Below are positions 12,101 to 22,930 of a stretch of DNA of 64,000 nt, one piece after another. A model generated the notes under the pieces. The model had not been told where the DNA came from, made no database searches, and saw only the letters and a program-made list of their open reading frames with translations. Source of the DNA: Uranotaenia lowii (Eukaryota > Arthropoda > Insecta > Diptera > Culicidae); assembly GCF_029784155.1 (NCBI RefSeq), contig NC_073692.1:70940012-71004011 (forward strand), written 5' to 3'. How positions within the stretch are numbered: the first letter of the stretch is position 1; every line of letters starts with the position of its first letter. Position numbers and translations under genes: made by a program.

Positions 12101-13352
12101 ATGACAAAAATGACAAAAATGACAAAAATGACAAAAATGACAAAAATGACAAAAATGACAAAAATGACAAAAATGACAAAAATGACAAAAATGACAAAAA
12201 TGACAAAAATGACAAAAATGACAAAAATGACAAAAATGACAAAAATGACAAAAATGACAAAAATGACAAAAATGACAAAAATGACAAAAATGACAAAAAT
12301 GACAAAAATGACAAAAATGACAAAAATGACAAAAATGACAAAAATGACAAAAATGACAAAAATGACAAAAATGACAAAAATGACAAAAATGACAAAAATT
12401 ACAGAAATGACAAAAATGAAAAAAATGACAAAAATGACAAAAATGACAAAAATGACAAAACTGACAAAAATGACAAAAATGACAAAAATGACAAAAATGA
12501 CAAAAATGACAAAAATGACAAAAATGACAAAAATGACAAAAATGACAAAAATGACAAAAATGACAAAAATGACAAAAATGACAAAAATGACAAAAATGAC
12601 AAAAATGACAAAAATGACAAAAATGACAAAAATGACAAAAATGACAAAAATGACAAAAATGACAAAAATGACAAAAATGACAAAAATGACAAAAATGACA
12701 AAAATGACAAAAATGACAAAAATGACAAAAATGACAAAAATGACAAAAATGACAAAAATGACAAAAATGACAAAAATGACAAAAATGACAAAAATGACAA
12801 AAATGACAAAAATGACAAAAATGACAAAAATGACAAAAATGACAAAAATGACAAAAATGACAAAAATGACAAAAATGACAAAAATGACAAAAATGACAAA
12901 AATGACAAAAATGACAAAAATGACAAAAATGACAAAAATGACAAAAATGAAAAAAATGACAAAAATGACAAAAATGACAAAAATGGCAAAAATGGCAAAA
13001 ATGACAAAAATGACAAAAATGACAAAAATGACAAAAATGACAAAAATGACAAAAATGACAAAAATGACAAAAATGACAAAAATGACAAAAATGACAAAAA
13101 TGACAAAAATGACAAAAATGACAAAAATGACAAAAATGACAAAAATGACAAAAATGACAAAAATGACAAAAATGACAAAAATGACAAAAATGACAAAAAT
13201 GACAAAAATGACAAAAATGACAAAAATGACAAAAATGACAAAAATGACAAAAATGACAAAAATGACAAAAATGACAAAAATGACAAAAATGACAAAAATG
13301 ACAAAAATGACAAAAATGACAAAAATGACAAAAATGACAAAAATGACAAAAA
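9195..13352 (+). repeat. 4.16-kb microsatellite-like array, 9-bp unit ATGACAAAA
   Basis: About 462 units of a 9-bp motif (written here as ATGACAAAA on the plus strand) run without a break. Variant units give it internal structure. A GACCGAAAAAGAC variant recurs at 9692, 10720 and 11884. A GACAAAATCGAC variant follows each at 9829, 10893 and 12012. Paired ATGAAAAAA units occur at about 9220, 10142 and 11611. The spacings differ by whole multiples of nine bases, as expected of block duplication followed by slippage. Because the unit length is divisible by three, five of six frames lack stops, which creates spurious frames up to 1083 codons. A second array of the same unit lies at 44971-46316. 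Confidence 0.97.
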
Positions 13353-13740
13353 TAATAAAAATGTTAGAAGTTAAAAGGGAAACTTCGGTTATAGTGAAAT
13401 GATTTCTTATGGAAGCTTTTTAAATATTCAAACCATTGATTGCTTTATTCTTCAGAATGAATCCTTAAATGAGAAAAAAATATTTTGGCAGCTAGTTGCT
13501 CTACTGATTCACAGACAAAAAGAAAACCATAATGACTAGACTCTTTTCCAAACGTTCTTCTATTGAACCTCTATCACTGACTCGCTTATATGCTAAAAAA
13601 TAAAATGCTTCATAATCTACAATACAATACTAATTATATGACTAGCACATGTTTGGCTCCTTTTAAGTATAGAAGGAACGTTTCAAATCCATAATTCGTT
13701 ATTTTTAAATAATTATTTTTAGTAGGGTCATTTCTCGGAT
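13353..13740 (-). other. Probable 3' flank/UTR of the Oli gene
   Basis: This stretch lies directly downstream of the Oli stop codon on the minus strand. A minus-sense AATAAA (plus TTTATT at 13444-13449) lies about 290 bases past the stop and could be a polyadenylation signal. In AT-rich DNA such hexamers are frequent, so this is weak. The 9-bp array begins about 390 bases past the stop. Confidence 0.35.
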
Positions 13741-14505
13741 TTAAGGGTTTGGATTCGCTGGCGGGGGAGCAGATTGTTGGGGAATCGGCGGCTGCTGCTG
13801 CTGTTGTTGTTGCTGTTGTTGAACCACTTGCTGCAACTCCGAGTGGGGATTCTGTAACAGCTGCTGAAGTTTGATGGCCGAAGGCATAGTTCTGAAATCA
13901 ACGGTCGGAGCTCCGGCTCCAGCTGCACTCTGGATGTAGGCCAGCAGTCTTCGCAGTTCATCTAAGGCGTTGGCCTGCATCAGGATGTAGTTCTTGGCCA
14001 GCAACAGCGTTGCTATTTTGGACAACTTCCGGACGGATGGCGAATGGGCATATGGGATCACACTCCGCAGCTCATCCAAGGCATCGTTCAAATCGTGCAT
14101 TCTTCGGCGTTCCCGGGCGTTGATGTTGAGCCGTACGGTTTTGGCTTGGCGGTTTTTCTGCTTCCCAACTGGACCGGGTCCGCCAGCCGTTGAGCTGCCC
14201 GGGGGATGAAGGTGTGGTGGAGGGCTGAAATGTCTAAAGGTAAATCTTTAATACAGTGGTTCTCAAAGATAGGATCGTAAAAATATCAACCTTTCAACAC
14301 TGCCGGAGGGACGGTTTTCATCCGTCAGGGTAGAAGAACCGGCAGCATGGGGCTGTGCGTAGAATCCTCCCAGTCCTACGGTCCCGAGGGGAGTTCGACG
14401 TCCCGGGACACTCTGCGGAGGGCTCGGCGTCTGCTCGGGATGATGGGCGCCATGTACCGAGCCCGTTGGGGGTCCAAGGTGAAAGAACGGGTTGTGAGGA
14501 TCCAT
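13741..14505 (-). CDS. Oli: Olig-family bHLH transcription factor (Oli orthologue), two coding exons
   Basis: Nuclear DNA-binding regulator of neural, especially motor neuron, development in the Olig/Beta3 branch of bHLH proteins, which bind E-box DNA as dimers. Exon 1 is 14505 to 14291 (residues 1-71 plus two bases) and exon 2 is 14224 to 13741. Joining them restores one 232-residue frame. The bHLH domain spans about residues 103-163: a basic region with [19 protein letters not shown], the family-typical loop ([19 protein letters not shown]) and helix 2 ([20 protein letters not shown]). The N-terminus is Pro/Gly/His-rich. A ten-Gln tract (about 207-216) and a Pro-rich tail end the protein. 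The start is chosen because its context is good (AAAATGG) and a splice acceptor lies seven bases upstream. The frame is intact and codon use is far less AT-rich than nearby DNA. The family call is firm; orthology to Oli rather than a close paralogue rests on the domain sequence. Confidence 0.93.
14225..14290 (-). other. Oli: Oli intron, 66 bp
   Basis: On the minus strand the donor is GAAAG|GTTGAT (intron starts at 14290) and the acceptor is CATTTCAG|CCCTCC (intron ends at 14225). Removal joins codon 71 to a split serine codon and keeps the frame through the bHLH domain. Without removal, exon 1 would run into stops after a few codons. The length is typical of short dipteran introns. Confidence 0.85.
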
Positions 14506-14524
14506 TTTAATCTGAAATATTTAT
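14506..14524 (-). promoter_or_regulatory. Oli: Splice acceptor in the Oli 5' leader
   Basis: The minus strand reads AATAAATATTTCAG|ATTAAAATGG, with CAG at plus 14512-14514 and the start codon at 14505. A polypyrimidine-poor but usable acceptor this close to the ATG implies a non-coding first exon farther upstream on the minus strand (higher coordinates). That exon is not identified here. Confidence 0.55.
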
Positions 14525-15058
14525 TGGAATTCGTTATGAATAGAAAACTAAATCAAAGCTTGAAGGAACATTTGATGTTGTTATAAAATTAGTTTTGAAT
14601 TTCAAAGTTAAACTTCTGAAATAAATTTGAGATCCATTTTTTTATAATCAATCTAAGATTTTATCTGTGCCTTAAGTTTTCAAGGAATTAAGTTAGTAGA
14701 TAAAATACTTAAATACGAAATATTATATTGGGAGAGCTAGGCTAACTTCTGAAAATGAAAAGGTTGATTTGCAAGACACTTTTCAATTTCAATGGCTTCT
14801 TAATCAATGTCTTCAAATGATGGTCGCGGGCCACATGTAGCACCAAGAAAAAAAACAACACCTCACTTTGCTTTGCATTCTGTTGCATCTTACCAAATAT
14901 AGTAATAAAACAAATGTAATGTAATGTTTTAGGTACCTACTATATTTGTTCTTACTCAAGATAGTTTATTTTATGAGAAAAACATTTTTTTCGAATACAT
15001 GCATACTTCAAGGCAAAATATCCTACAGGTATTTGCGACTTGAAAATTTTGAACTAAA
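14525..15058. other. AT-rich stretch upstream of Oli, no gene seen
   Basis: Probably part of the Oli 5' intron if the leader acceptor is used. No conserved-looking element or repeat was recognised. Confidence 0.45.
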
Positions 15059-15712
15059 TTAGACATATCTTATGCAATTTTTTCCGAGGAATCCAATGAA
15101 TGAAATGGAGTTATGGTTGTTTTTACTCTCAATTCCTCTACATTGTTCAATTATTTCAGAAAAAAAGCTTGTTCGGACTAGAACGCATTGAACAAAATGG
15201 TACGCATCATGTGTGATTTTTTTCCGAGGAATAGAACGAAGCTCATTTGAGTCACCGCACGGGTTGCAAACTGGAGCTGTTTTATCATAATTTTTCTGAA
15301 ATAATTGAAACATGTCGGGAAATTGAGGGTAAATCAGACATCATAACTACTGTTTCCAATGCGTGCGTTGGCTCGAATAGGCTTCGTTGGATTCCTCGGA
15401 AAAAATCACACAAGATACGTCCCATTTGGTTCAAAATTTGGAAGTCCGAACATGCTGTTTTCTTAAATAATTGAAAAATATAGCGGAATTGCGGGTAAAA
15501 ACAGCCATAATTCCATTTTTCGAAGCGTGCGGTGGCTCAAACAGCCTTCATTCGATTCCTCAGAAAAAAAATTACACAAGATAGGTCCATGCTTGTTCAA
15601 AAATTTCAAGTCCAAATGAGTTTGTTTAAAAAATTTAGGGGAACTAGAAGTAAAAAAAAGTCACTATAACTCCGTTCGTAAGCCCGTGCGGCATCTGAAA
15701 CTACAGTACCGT
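15059..15712. repeat. Head-to-head array of about 165-bp tandem repeat units
   Basis: The sequence ATTCCTCGGAAAAAA followed by CACACAAGATA occurs in plus sense at about 15390 and 15555. It occurs in minus sense at about 15065-15095 and 15205-15232. The companion blocks follow the same switch of orientation: TGAAATAATTGAA, the GGGTAAAAACAGCCATAA type, and GTGCGGTGGCTC. The turning point lies at about 15240-15285. Arms of unequal length (about 200 and 425 bases) form an imperfect large inverted repeat. Class unknown; it may be an inverted-repeat transposon remnant or a rearranged satellite. Confidence 0.7.
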
Positions 15713-16783
15713 TCATAATTGTATAGAAATTGGAAGCTCACGCTCTGTCATTTTGACTTTGATTTTCCATAACTTTAATAATATTCGATAAGGGGATCTC
15801 TCGGATTGTATTTACTACATGGTTTTTTTTAAATTTTTTCTGCTGAAGATGACCTGGAATTGAACTCATGACATTCATGGCTAGGACATTTTTCAGTGGC
15901 TCTTGCTTGTGGACCTATTAGGTCCGCGTGAGGTCTTTGAAACAAATTTCTAGCAATTGGTGCCCTAAATTTAGGTACATTAAATCAGACCAATTAATGC
16001 TAATGTGCTTTGGCCCACTGCCACTGTAGTGCCTACATAGTGCTTAAAAGCATTAAAGCAAGTTTTTATGATGACTTTTTTAAGCTTAGAAAATGGGGCA
16101 TTAGTTATTCTGATTCAGAGCTTTGTTGCAATTCAATCTAAAATCTTAAATCATCTTAAAATAGCGGTATAATTCTAATTTGATGCCGCATAGTGAAGAT
16201 GGCACATGAATGCTAATTTAAAGCCATAAATATGCAGAGCTTTAGTGCTAATGGTTACTTGGGATGGTTAAGTACAAAACATAATAACATGTTAACTGGT
16301 TAACTTTGTCGAAGTATATGGTTCATTTTACCGGCATTCTTTTTCTAACGGAGCTAACTAACAATTTTGGACAAGTCAGATGAACCAACCATAAGGCATT
16401 TCCCCACTTGTCAGACGAACAGCTGATTTCTCATGTTTACATTTTCTCGGCATATCGTGGTAGGGTAAACATAACAACAACATTACGCATGTTCAATGGC
16501 CAGATAATAACAAAATAAAATTGGCAATGCAATTGTAGTCGTTTTGCAAGCGCACCTTGATGAGGAGAATATGAATTCTTTATTTAATTTATTGTAAATT
16601 CATAACAAGTTAAGGCATGAAGGTATGTTGATGCTTTTAATGAAAGAAGTTTTTAAAAGAATGCATTGAACAGTGCTTATCATCGAAGATCAAAATGGCG
16701 ACCAGTTGGTGTTTACATTTTTCAAAACAAAAACAAAAAGCTACCCTACCACAATCTGTCTCAGGAAATACTCTATTGAGTTT
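15713..16783. other. AT-rich intergenic stretch with short inverted repeats
   Basis: No gene was recognised. GTGGTAGGGTA at about 16459 is matched in reverse by TACCCTACCAC at about 16742, about 295 bases apart. This could be a small inverted-repeat element, but no target duplication was found. A GGACCT...AGGTCC hairpin lies near 15914. Confidence 0.35.
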
Positions 16784-16788
16784 GAAAT

Positions 16789-17022
16789 TGATGTATCCGC
16801 TCTCAGCGTGTAGAACGCTTTCGACATCATGGGCTTAACCCCTTTCGAACAAGAGAGAAAATTCTCTCAGAGTATTGAGGGACCTAGACTTGTATAATGT
16901 AGGATTAATACAGACAGCCTCTTTGATTCTATCATCCAACCGAACAAGGTGTTTCATTTGGTTCCGGAATTTGGCTATCCCTTAAAATAATTGATTAATT
17001 CCCCTGCGTTGAGGATATAAAA
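16789..17022 (+). repeat. 5' long terminal repeat
   Basis: Begins TGATGTATCC and ends GGATATAAAA. Compared with the 3' copy it lacks about 14 bases after CTCTCAGAGT and has a 4-base ACAG duplication, with scattered substitutions. Contains GTATAATGTAGG and a terminal ATATAAAA. Confidence 0.88.
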
Positions 17023-17023
17023 A

Positions 17024-17040
17024 GTGGCGACGAGGATTAA
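17024..17040 (+). other. Primer-binding-site-like sequence of the LTR element
   Basis: GTGGCGACGAGGATT directly follows the 5' LTR. TGGCGAC/TGGCGCC-type starts at this position are usual for tRNA-primed insect LTR elements. The priming tRNA was not identified. Confidence 0.55.
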
Positions 17041-18062
17041 GCGGAACTTTAAAGTTTTATTTTACATTTTGCCTGGCAGTAATTTTTTTGTTTTAAAAAA
17101 AGATATTTACAAGGATTAAGCGTGAGTTAAAGAAAACCCAAATTTGCCGAAATTTATCAAAAATTGGATTGACTCCATAAGTGTGGTCTCTCCAGCACGT
17201 GGTGAATATTCATTTGGAAAAACGAAGTTTTTGAAGAAATGCTTAAGTTTAATGATATAAACAATAATTGAAGAACTCAATGAGAATCGGATTTCGCTTT
17301 TAAAAGATTAGTGATTTTTATCCTTTATCATCAGTGTTGACCACGTTTTTTTTTTGGTTATGCAGTTACCACGTTATTTTCAACAAAAGAGTTTAAGCAT
17401 TGAAGAAGAAGAAGTTTGACAAAGAGTAGCGTGTTTTTCGTGTTCAACTCATCGACTCATCTATAATAGATTTGAGAAGGAAACGGAACACACCAACACT
17501 GTTGAAAAAATTTCGTGGAGTTGCTGAACTGCTGAACAGCTGTTTAAGAAATTCTTGCGACTTTTTGATGTTACTAGCTGTACTGCGGTAATCCGTAGGA
17601 TTGGATGCTGCTGAGTTTGTTGCTGCTGCAGTTGTTGCTGAATGCTGAGTTTTTGTTGTTGTTTGCTGTTGATGTGCTAGATAGGAAATCTAATTGTTAG
17701 CTGGTTTTTTATATTGAAAAGGTGATTTTTGAAAACTAGCAAGAGGATTTTCAGGTGATGGTAGGCGGAAGGATTGTTCTGGCCCATAGGCAGGGATGGA
17801 AAAAAATCTCTTCTAGCGACTTTTGAGCAGGGAGCGACCAACCCTAGAACAAATTTAAATCGCTCCTAGCAAGCGATGCTCTCTGCTCTGTCCCTGTTAT
17901 GTGGGGAGATCTCCGAGAGTGGCGAGTTACCACAATCTTAAAAAAGCAAGATAAAAAGAAAGTCCTTGATGAGCGCACTCGCTATGCCTTCCAATAGTCC
18001 TATTTGCCGCTGGTAGTGTTCGTGATAATATGCTGGTTGTTTCACCAAGCCTTTTCAGTTTT

Positions 18063-18145
18063 GGGACAATTAACCTCAAAAACGATCATGTGTGTCGACC
18101 GGCTGTTCGTTTTTTGTACCAAGAGTTTTTGAGGTTAATTGTCCC
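18063..18145. repeat. Perfect 21-bp inverted repeat with 41-base loop
   Basis: GGGACAATTAACCTC at 18063 plus six more bases pairs exactly with GAGGTTAATTGTCCC ending at 18145. The whole stem is 21 bp without mismatch, with a 41-base loop (18084-18124). It lies inside the hAT element. It may be a hairpin RNA, a small foldback element, or the joined ends of a nested insertion. Confidence 0.8.
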
Positions 18146-20831
18146 GTCTCATCTGTACACGCTCAGCAAGTGTGCGTAAGAAATGTCAAAAACAACTCTA
18201 TATCGTATATACGGATTGTTGTGAGTGGTTGCAACAAATTGCGAATCTCCTAACGTACAGATCCTGACTTAGAAAAGATCGGGATATGTACAACATGCGA
18301 TTTTTTGGGAATCATAGCGTTACGATTGTTTTTTTGGGAAGATTAAGAGAGTAGCTCTTGCTGTGTGTTGCTTGGTTGTTCGTTAGGTGGATGTGTTTGA
18401 GCTTTTTTTTGCATATTACGGTTTGCAGTTCATTTATTTTCACGAAATGGAAAAATTGTGGAGGGGTGATGGGGAGAGGAGCGAAGGGTTGGGGGTGGAA
18501 AACAGGGCGAAAACTGTTGCAAGCAGTAAAAATCTTTAAAAAAAATCCACAAAAATTAAAGAAATTCCGAAAAAAATTAAAATAGGTAAAAAAAATGATG
18601 TTTAGAATTTATAGACTTCATAAATAATGTGCTTTTTTATATTCTGTGTTGAAACGGCCGTATCTAAAAGAGTTCGGAACCGGTGTGCTACTTTTCGGCA
18701 CTGTTTTTTTCCATTTGCAGTCATTTCCTTTCTGTTTGATGCAAATATCGAATTTTTCATCCATCACACGGTAAGTCTCGTTCGATAAATCCTCGACTTG
18801 TGCTGAAAAATCTACTTTTCGCAACTTGTAGCATAAATTTAAAAAAAAAAAAACGAAATAACTATTTGAAAAAATCATTGAGATTTCAATATCTGAACTA
18901 CATATTTAAGTTGGCTCAGATGCAGGATTTTAGTTCCATCATTCTGTTCAAATATTTCAGAGGCATTTTTATAATTAGTAATATTTAGTTAAAATCAGTG
19001 TGGAAAAGTGCTTCTTTTCAACCCTGCTTATTCCATATGTATTTTTAGTAATTGTAAAAAACTGTTGTTTTTTTTTAAATCTTTAAAACTGCAGTTTTTA
19101 ATTTAACACTTCGATGCTTGATTTTTATGTAAGTGTGTTAAATTTTGTTCCATTTAAATAACACATGGGAACACAATTATCGGAGCCTATGTTAAAAACC
19201 TGATATTGGAAGAATTTTGCATCCTGAATCCGAACCATGAGTAGGATATTGATAAAATCAATTAATAATCACTAATGAAACAACATTCTTTTAAAATAAA
19301 TTCAAACTTAGAAGATGTACTTAATTTAAAATAGCATTTAAATTCTGCATAGCTTTTCAATTTGCAGAACAAGTAAAGGACTATGATTTTTTTTATTCAT
19401 GTCTTAAAAGTAGCGTGGTTGAACAACAACTATGAAAAATCATGCAAGAGGGACCCTTTGCAACTTTTTTCTCAGAAGTCAAAATTGCCTGTGGTCTGAA
19501 GGAAAGATTATAATTCATTTGAAACCTTAAATTTCAGCTTCTTCGCATCATTCTACAGTTTTAACAAAAAGTGCAAATGATATTCAAATGATTTTACTTG
19601 TTTTTTTTTCAAGTGTTGAACCTTGAATTTCAAGTTATAGATCAAGTAAAAAAATTGTCCATTCAGTGCTTTTAAATTATTCTTTACACTTCGAAGAAAC
19701 GTGAATTTGGTTGCGTTGTGTATCTCATTTTAATTCTATATAATAACACATCTGAATAGGTTTGAGCTGATTTTTGGGTTTTATCAGTTAAAGGTAATTT
19801 CGATTGAGTGTTGTGAAATAAACGGAGATATTCCCGAAAAAAGAGTAATAGAAACCAATCAAGCAGTTAAAATTGTATTCTTTTTTTTTTATTGGGAATT
19901 GAAATCAATTTGAAAAAAAAACTCAACTTAACTGTATAATTTATAATCTGACAAGATTTTGAATCCCTTATGCCAGAATAATGAATGAAAAATTCATATT
20001 TAGAAGAAATGAATAATAATTTAAAGGTTTCTACGAAATTGATGCGTTTGTATTTGAACAAAAAATGGCTAATAAAATGTTTTATTTGATAATTTTGATT
20101 TTTGCAGGACTAGATTATTTATTTTTTCGAACTTTATTACCAATTTTCTAAGAAATACTCTCATACTCGAATATTCACTTGCAATATGAACTTTTGAATG
20201 TCATTGGAATTCAAATGTTTAAATTTGAATCAAAATTTAACCTTTTATTGAACATAAAACAGAATAAGCGACTTTTTTTTTGGCAATTTCAGCTTATTTA
20301 TAAATTTTTTTTTCTAATTGTGAACATAGGTCCACATTGGACTTTTCTTGAAAATCATATATCAGAGAGTCTTGAAAATCCCGAAGTCTTAGTGAATGCA
20401 CAAAGAAAAAATCAGAAATATACATGTAGACTTGATTGTTGAATTGTTGATTGAATATTAATTGATTTAAAATTATGGTGGATCAAAAATTAAAATCCTA
20501 CATCAAAAGTAATTCGTTTCAGAAGAAGATGTGTCTTGATCGTAAGAAATTCAAAATGAAAATTTAAAAGATGTCATACTGGAAATATCAAAATCAAACA
20601 GTTTTTTGCAAAAATTTCACACATTCGTTTATTAGTAAAAAAAAACAATCCAAGTTCAGAATATAATGAGCAATATAAAATTTAAGATTTTAATTCGTAT
20701 TCGTATTAACATTCCAAAAGTAAGCAGCAGTTTTCATTTTCAAAAGAGTGCTTCTTATTGATGATGTTGTAAAAAGATGAAATTTTTTCAAATTCAAACT
20801 ATTTTTAAGAAAAGTTAAATTATTTTAAAAA

Positions 20832-20860
20832 GGTGTAGCAAAGCTCATCAGGTGTGCTAG
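20832..20860 (+). mobile_element. Degenerate Helitron-type 3' terminus
   Basis: GGTGTAGCAAAGC followed by GTGTGCTAG|T matches the order of the better-preserved end at 60406-60434: stem start, loop, then CTAG before a T. The 3' half of the hairpin is mutated here. No 5' end was located. Confidence 0.45.
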
Positions 20861-22201
20861 TATACAATAAACAAAGAACACAAAACATTTAACAAAAAAT
20901 AAAATCATAAGTATGTTATTTAATTGATAAAGGTTCCACGTCTCAATAAAAATTTGTGAAGTTTGGCGGTAAATTTTTATAAATATAGGAGTTTCATGAA
21001 AATGGTTTATAAAATCTAAACAGACTTGATATTTAAAAAAAAATAGTATAGTAATAAAGGTATATTTGAGGTATCAAATCAAGGTTTTAATAAAGAAAAA
21101 TTAGAAATATCAAACACAAACTGCGTTTAGAAAAAACGAATATGTTCTTCAAGTTTAGACGTGTGATATCACTTCGTATCACGGAATCATAAAATCATCC
21201 TAATTTAAATCAGAAAAGTTTGATTGAGTTTTCAAACTGTTAACAGTTTACAACAAAATGAGCAAAACTTTATCTTTATGTTCATATGTAGCGAACTGGT
21301 GCTGATACCTGTTCAAAGATTTAATGAAATATCATTAAATATCAATAAAATTAACATAAAAAAAGAACACTTTCCCGGTGATTTGTGGAAATTTCCAGCT
21401 TCCTGGAAAAACCTTGAAATTCCAGAAATTTTCCGGATTTTTTCTTATTCCCAAGCACCTCATTTTAACCAATTTGATTTTATTCCAGTTTTATCAGCTT
21501 CTTTTTGGAGCTTTCAATACAAAAGTTTAAAAAAAATCATAATTAGGGGGTTTCGTACGCGTCTGTTCTCCATGTTAGGGGCGGCGTGCGGAGTGCAACA
21601 ACGTCCTGGTGGTGTTCGGGACCCAAAACAGCAACATCACGACGGTCCTCCTGCGAGATAGTGGGGTTAGCTGCGGGCCTTGCGAGCCTGTGACTACTAA
21701 AAAAACATAAGCAACGAATAACGAAAATCATATTAATACCAATCCAAGCGAATTATTAATATAAGCGCTACGGTAATCTAAAACAAAGTAATAAATTTTG
21801 AATAAATCAGTTAAAACTGCCATGTCCGTGCACTAAGCCAAAAAAATTCTTCAACATGTGCCGGCCGACAGTTGAACTTCCATCCACGCCGTCTGTCATA
21901 TGTTGTAGCTTCGTTTGCGCCATCTGATTCGGATCCGCATGGATCTGTGTATGTGAGACACTCACTCTCAGCGAGCCAAGCGTACGTTGCGATTGGTTAA
22001 AGTTCGCTAGCAAAAAGGGTAGCTCTCCTCCCCGAGCTATACACAGTCTCAAAATGTGTTTGTCGGTATTCAACCATCATCGTTCCAATAAAAATCTTCT
22101 ATCGAGGGGATATGATTTTGCTCTCGGTTTGTACAGATCGCGACTTGTACACTTGACGACAAAACGTTTGTCGGATCAAAATCCTTTCGTTTCCATCCCT
22201 G

Positions 22202-22533
22202 CCCATAGGCGCCAGCTGAAGTTGATGCCAGCTTCTCAACGAAGGACATCGGTACATTTTACAATCCAAGAAGAAGAAGATGATGATTTATTACAAAACC
22301 GTGAATTTAGCAATGGCAAAAGGCGACGCAGCGTAGATGAAACAGCTAAGTTTTTGTCCGATTCAGATTCTGACTTTTATGGATATCCAGCTGATTCGTT
22401 TATCTACATGGAAACAGATCAACCAGATGATACTGCACCGACCATGGATTTAAATGCTTTGAAGGTAATTCGAATAAGAAGATCTGATCGAAGATCAAAG
22501 AGAAGACGCAAAGAAGATTATATTTACTGCTAA
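22202..22533 (+). pseudogene. Unassigned ORF tail inside the LTR element
   Basis: From the hAT insertion site a frame of about 108 codons runs to a stop at 22531-22533. Across the repaired insertion point it extends left about 14 codons (through QVMVGGRIVLAHRRQ). It has an acidic stretch EEEDDDLL, a Ser/Asp run SDSDSDFYG and a basic C-terminus RRSDRRSKRRRKED. It has the less AT-biased codon use of a former protein. It ends 153 bases before the 3' LTR, where envelope, gag-tail or accessory frames can lie, but I recognise no family and call no function. Confidence 0.45.
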
Positions 22534-22686
22534 ACAACGAACATTATAAGTGAATCAAAATATCGATTGAATTATTGGTTACGTTTTAATAAGTTGCATT
22601 CAAATATCATTTAAATAGTTAAAGTTTGGTTGTTACATTTATACTATAATATTTAAGTAAGTCTTCGCTTAAAAGGGTGGAGAAGT

Positions 22687-22930
22687 TGATGTATCCGCTC
22701 TCAGCGTGTAGAACGCTTTCGACATCATGGGCTTAACCCCTTTCGAACAAGAGAGGAAATTCTCTCAGAGTTTTAGAAGGTGATGATTGAGGGACCTAGA
22801 CTTGTATAATGTAGGATTAATACAGCCTCTTTGATTCTATCATCCAACCGAACAAGGTGTTTTATTTGGTTCCGGAATTTGGCTATCCCTTAAAATAATT
22901 GATTAATTCCCCTGCGTTGAGGATATAAAA
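22687..22930 (+). repeat. 3' long terminal repeat
   Basis: Partner of 16789-17022 in the same orientation. Preceded by the purine-rich tract AAAAGGGTGGAGAAG and followed by the GAAAT target duplication. Confidence 0.88.

Larger units (their letters stand above)
17791..22201. mobile_element. hAT-superfamily element inserted in the LTR element, 4411 bp
   Basis: Perfect 8-bp target duplication CCCATAGG (17783-17790 and 22202-22209) with inverted ends CAGGGATGGAAA and TTTCCATCCCTG. Deleting one duplication and the element restores a continuous frame across the site in the host LTR element. No hAT transposase domain was found in the 4.4 kb, which is largely AT-rich. Inside are a perfect 21-bp hairpin (18063-18145) and a degenerate Helitron-type 3' end (20832-20860). 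The size may therefore reflect nested insertions, and the element appears non-autonomous. Confidence 0.88.

Noticed and set aside
9144..13402. Open frames of up to 1083 codons on both strands across the 9-bp array
   Set aside because: They are products of a stop-free 9-bp repeat: five of six frames are open, there is no unique sequence, and none has a start, domain or splice context of a gene.
14254..14268. CAGTGGTTCTCAAAG in the Oli intron as a hAT element end
   Set aside because: It resembles hAT termini, but there is no second end or target duplication in a 66-bp intron. Chance is more likely.
16459..16754. GTGGTAGGGTA inverted pair as a confirmed MITE
   Set aside because: The match is only 11 bp and no target duplication is visible.
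21224..21661. 145-codon plus frame inside the hAT element
   Set aside because: AT-biased, mixes low-complexity and GC-rich ends, and has no hAT transposase motif.
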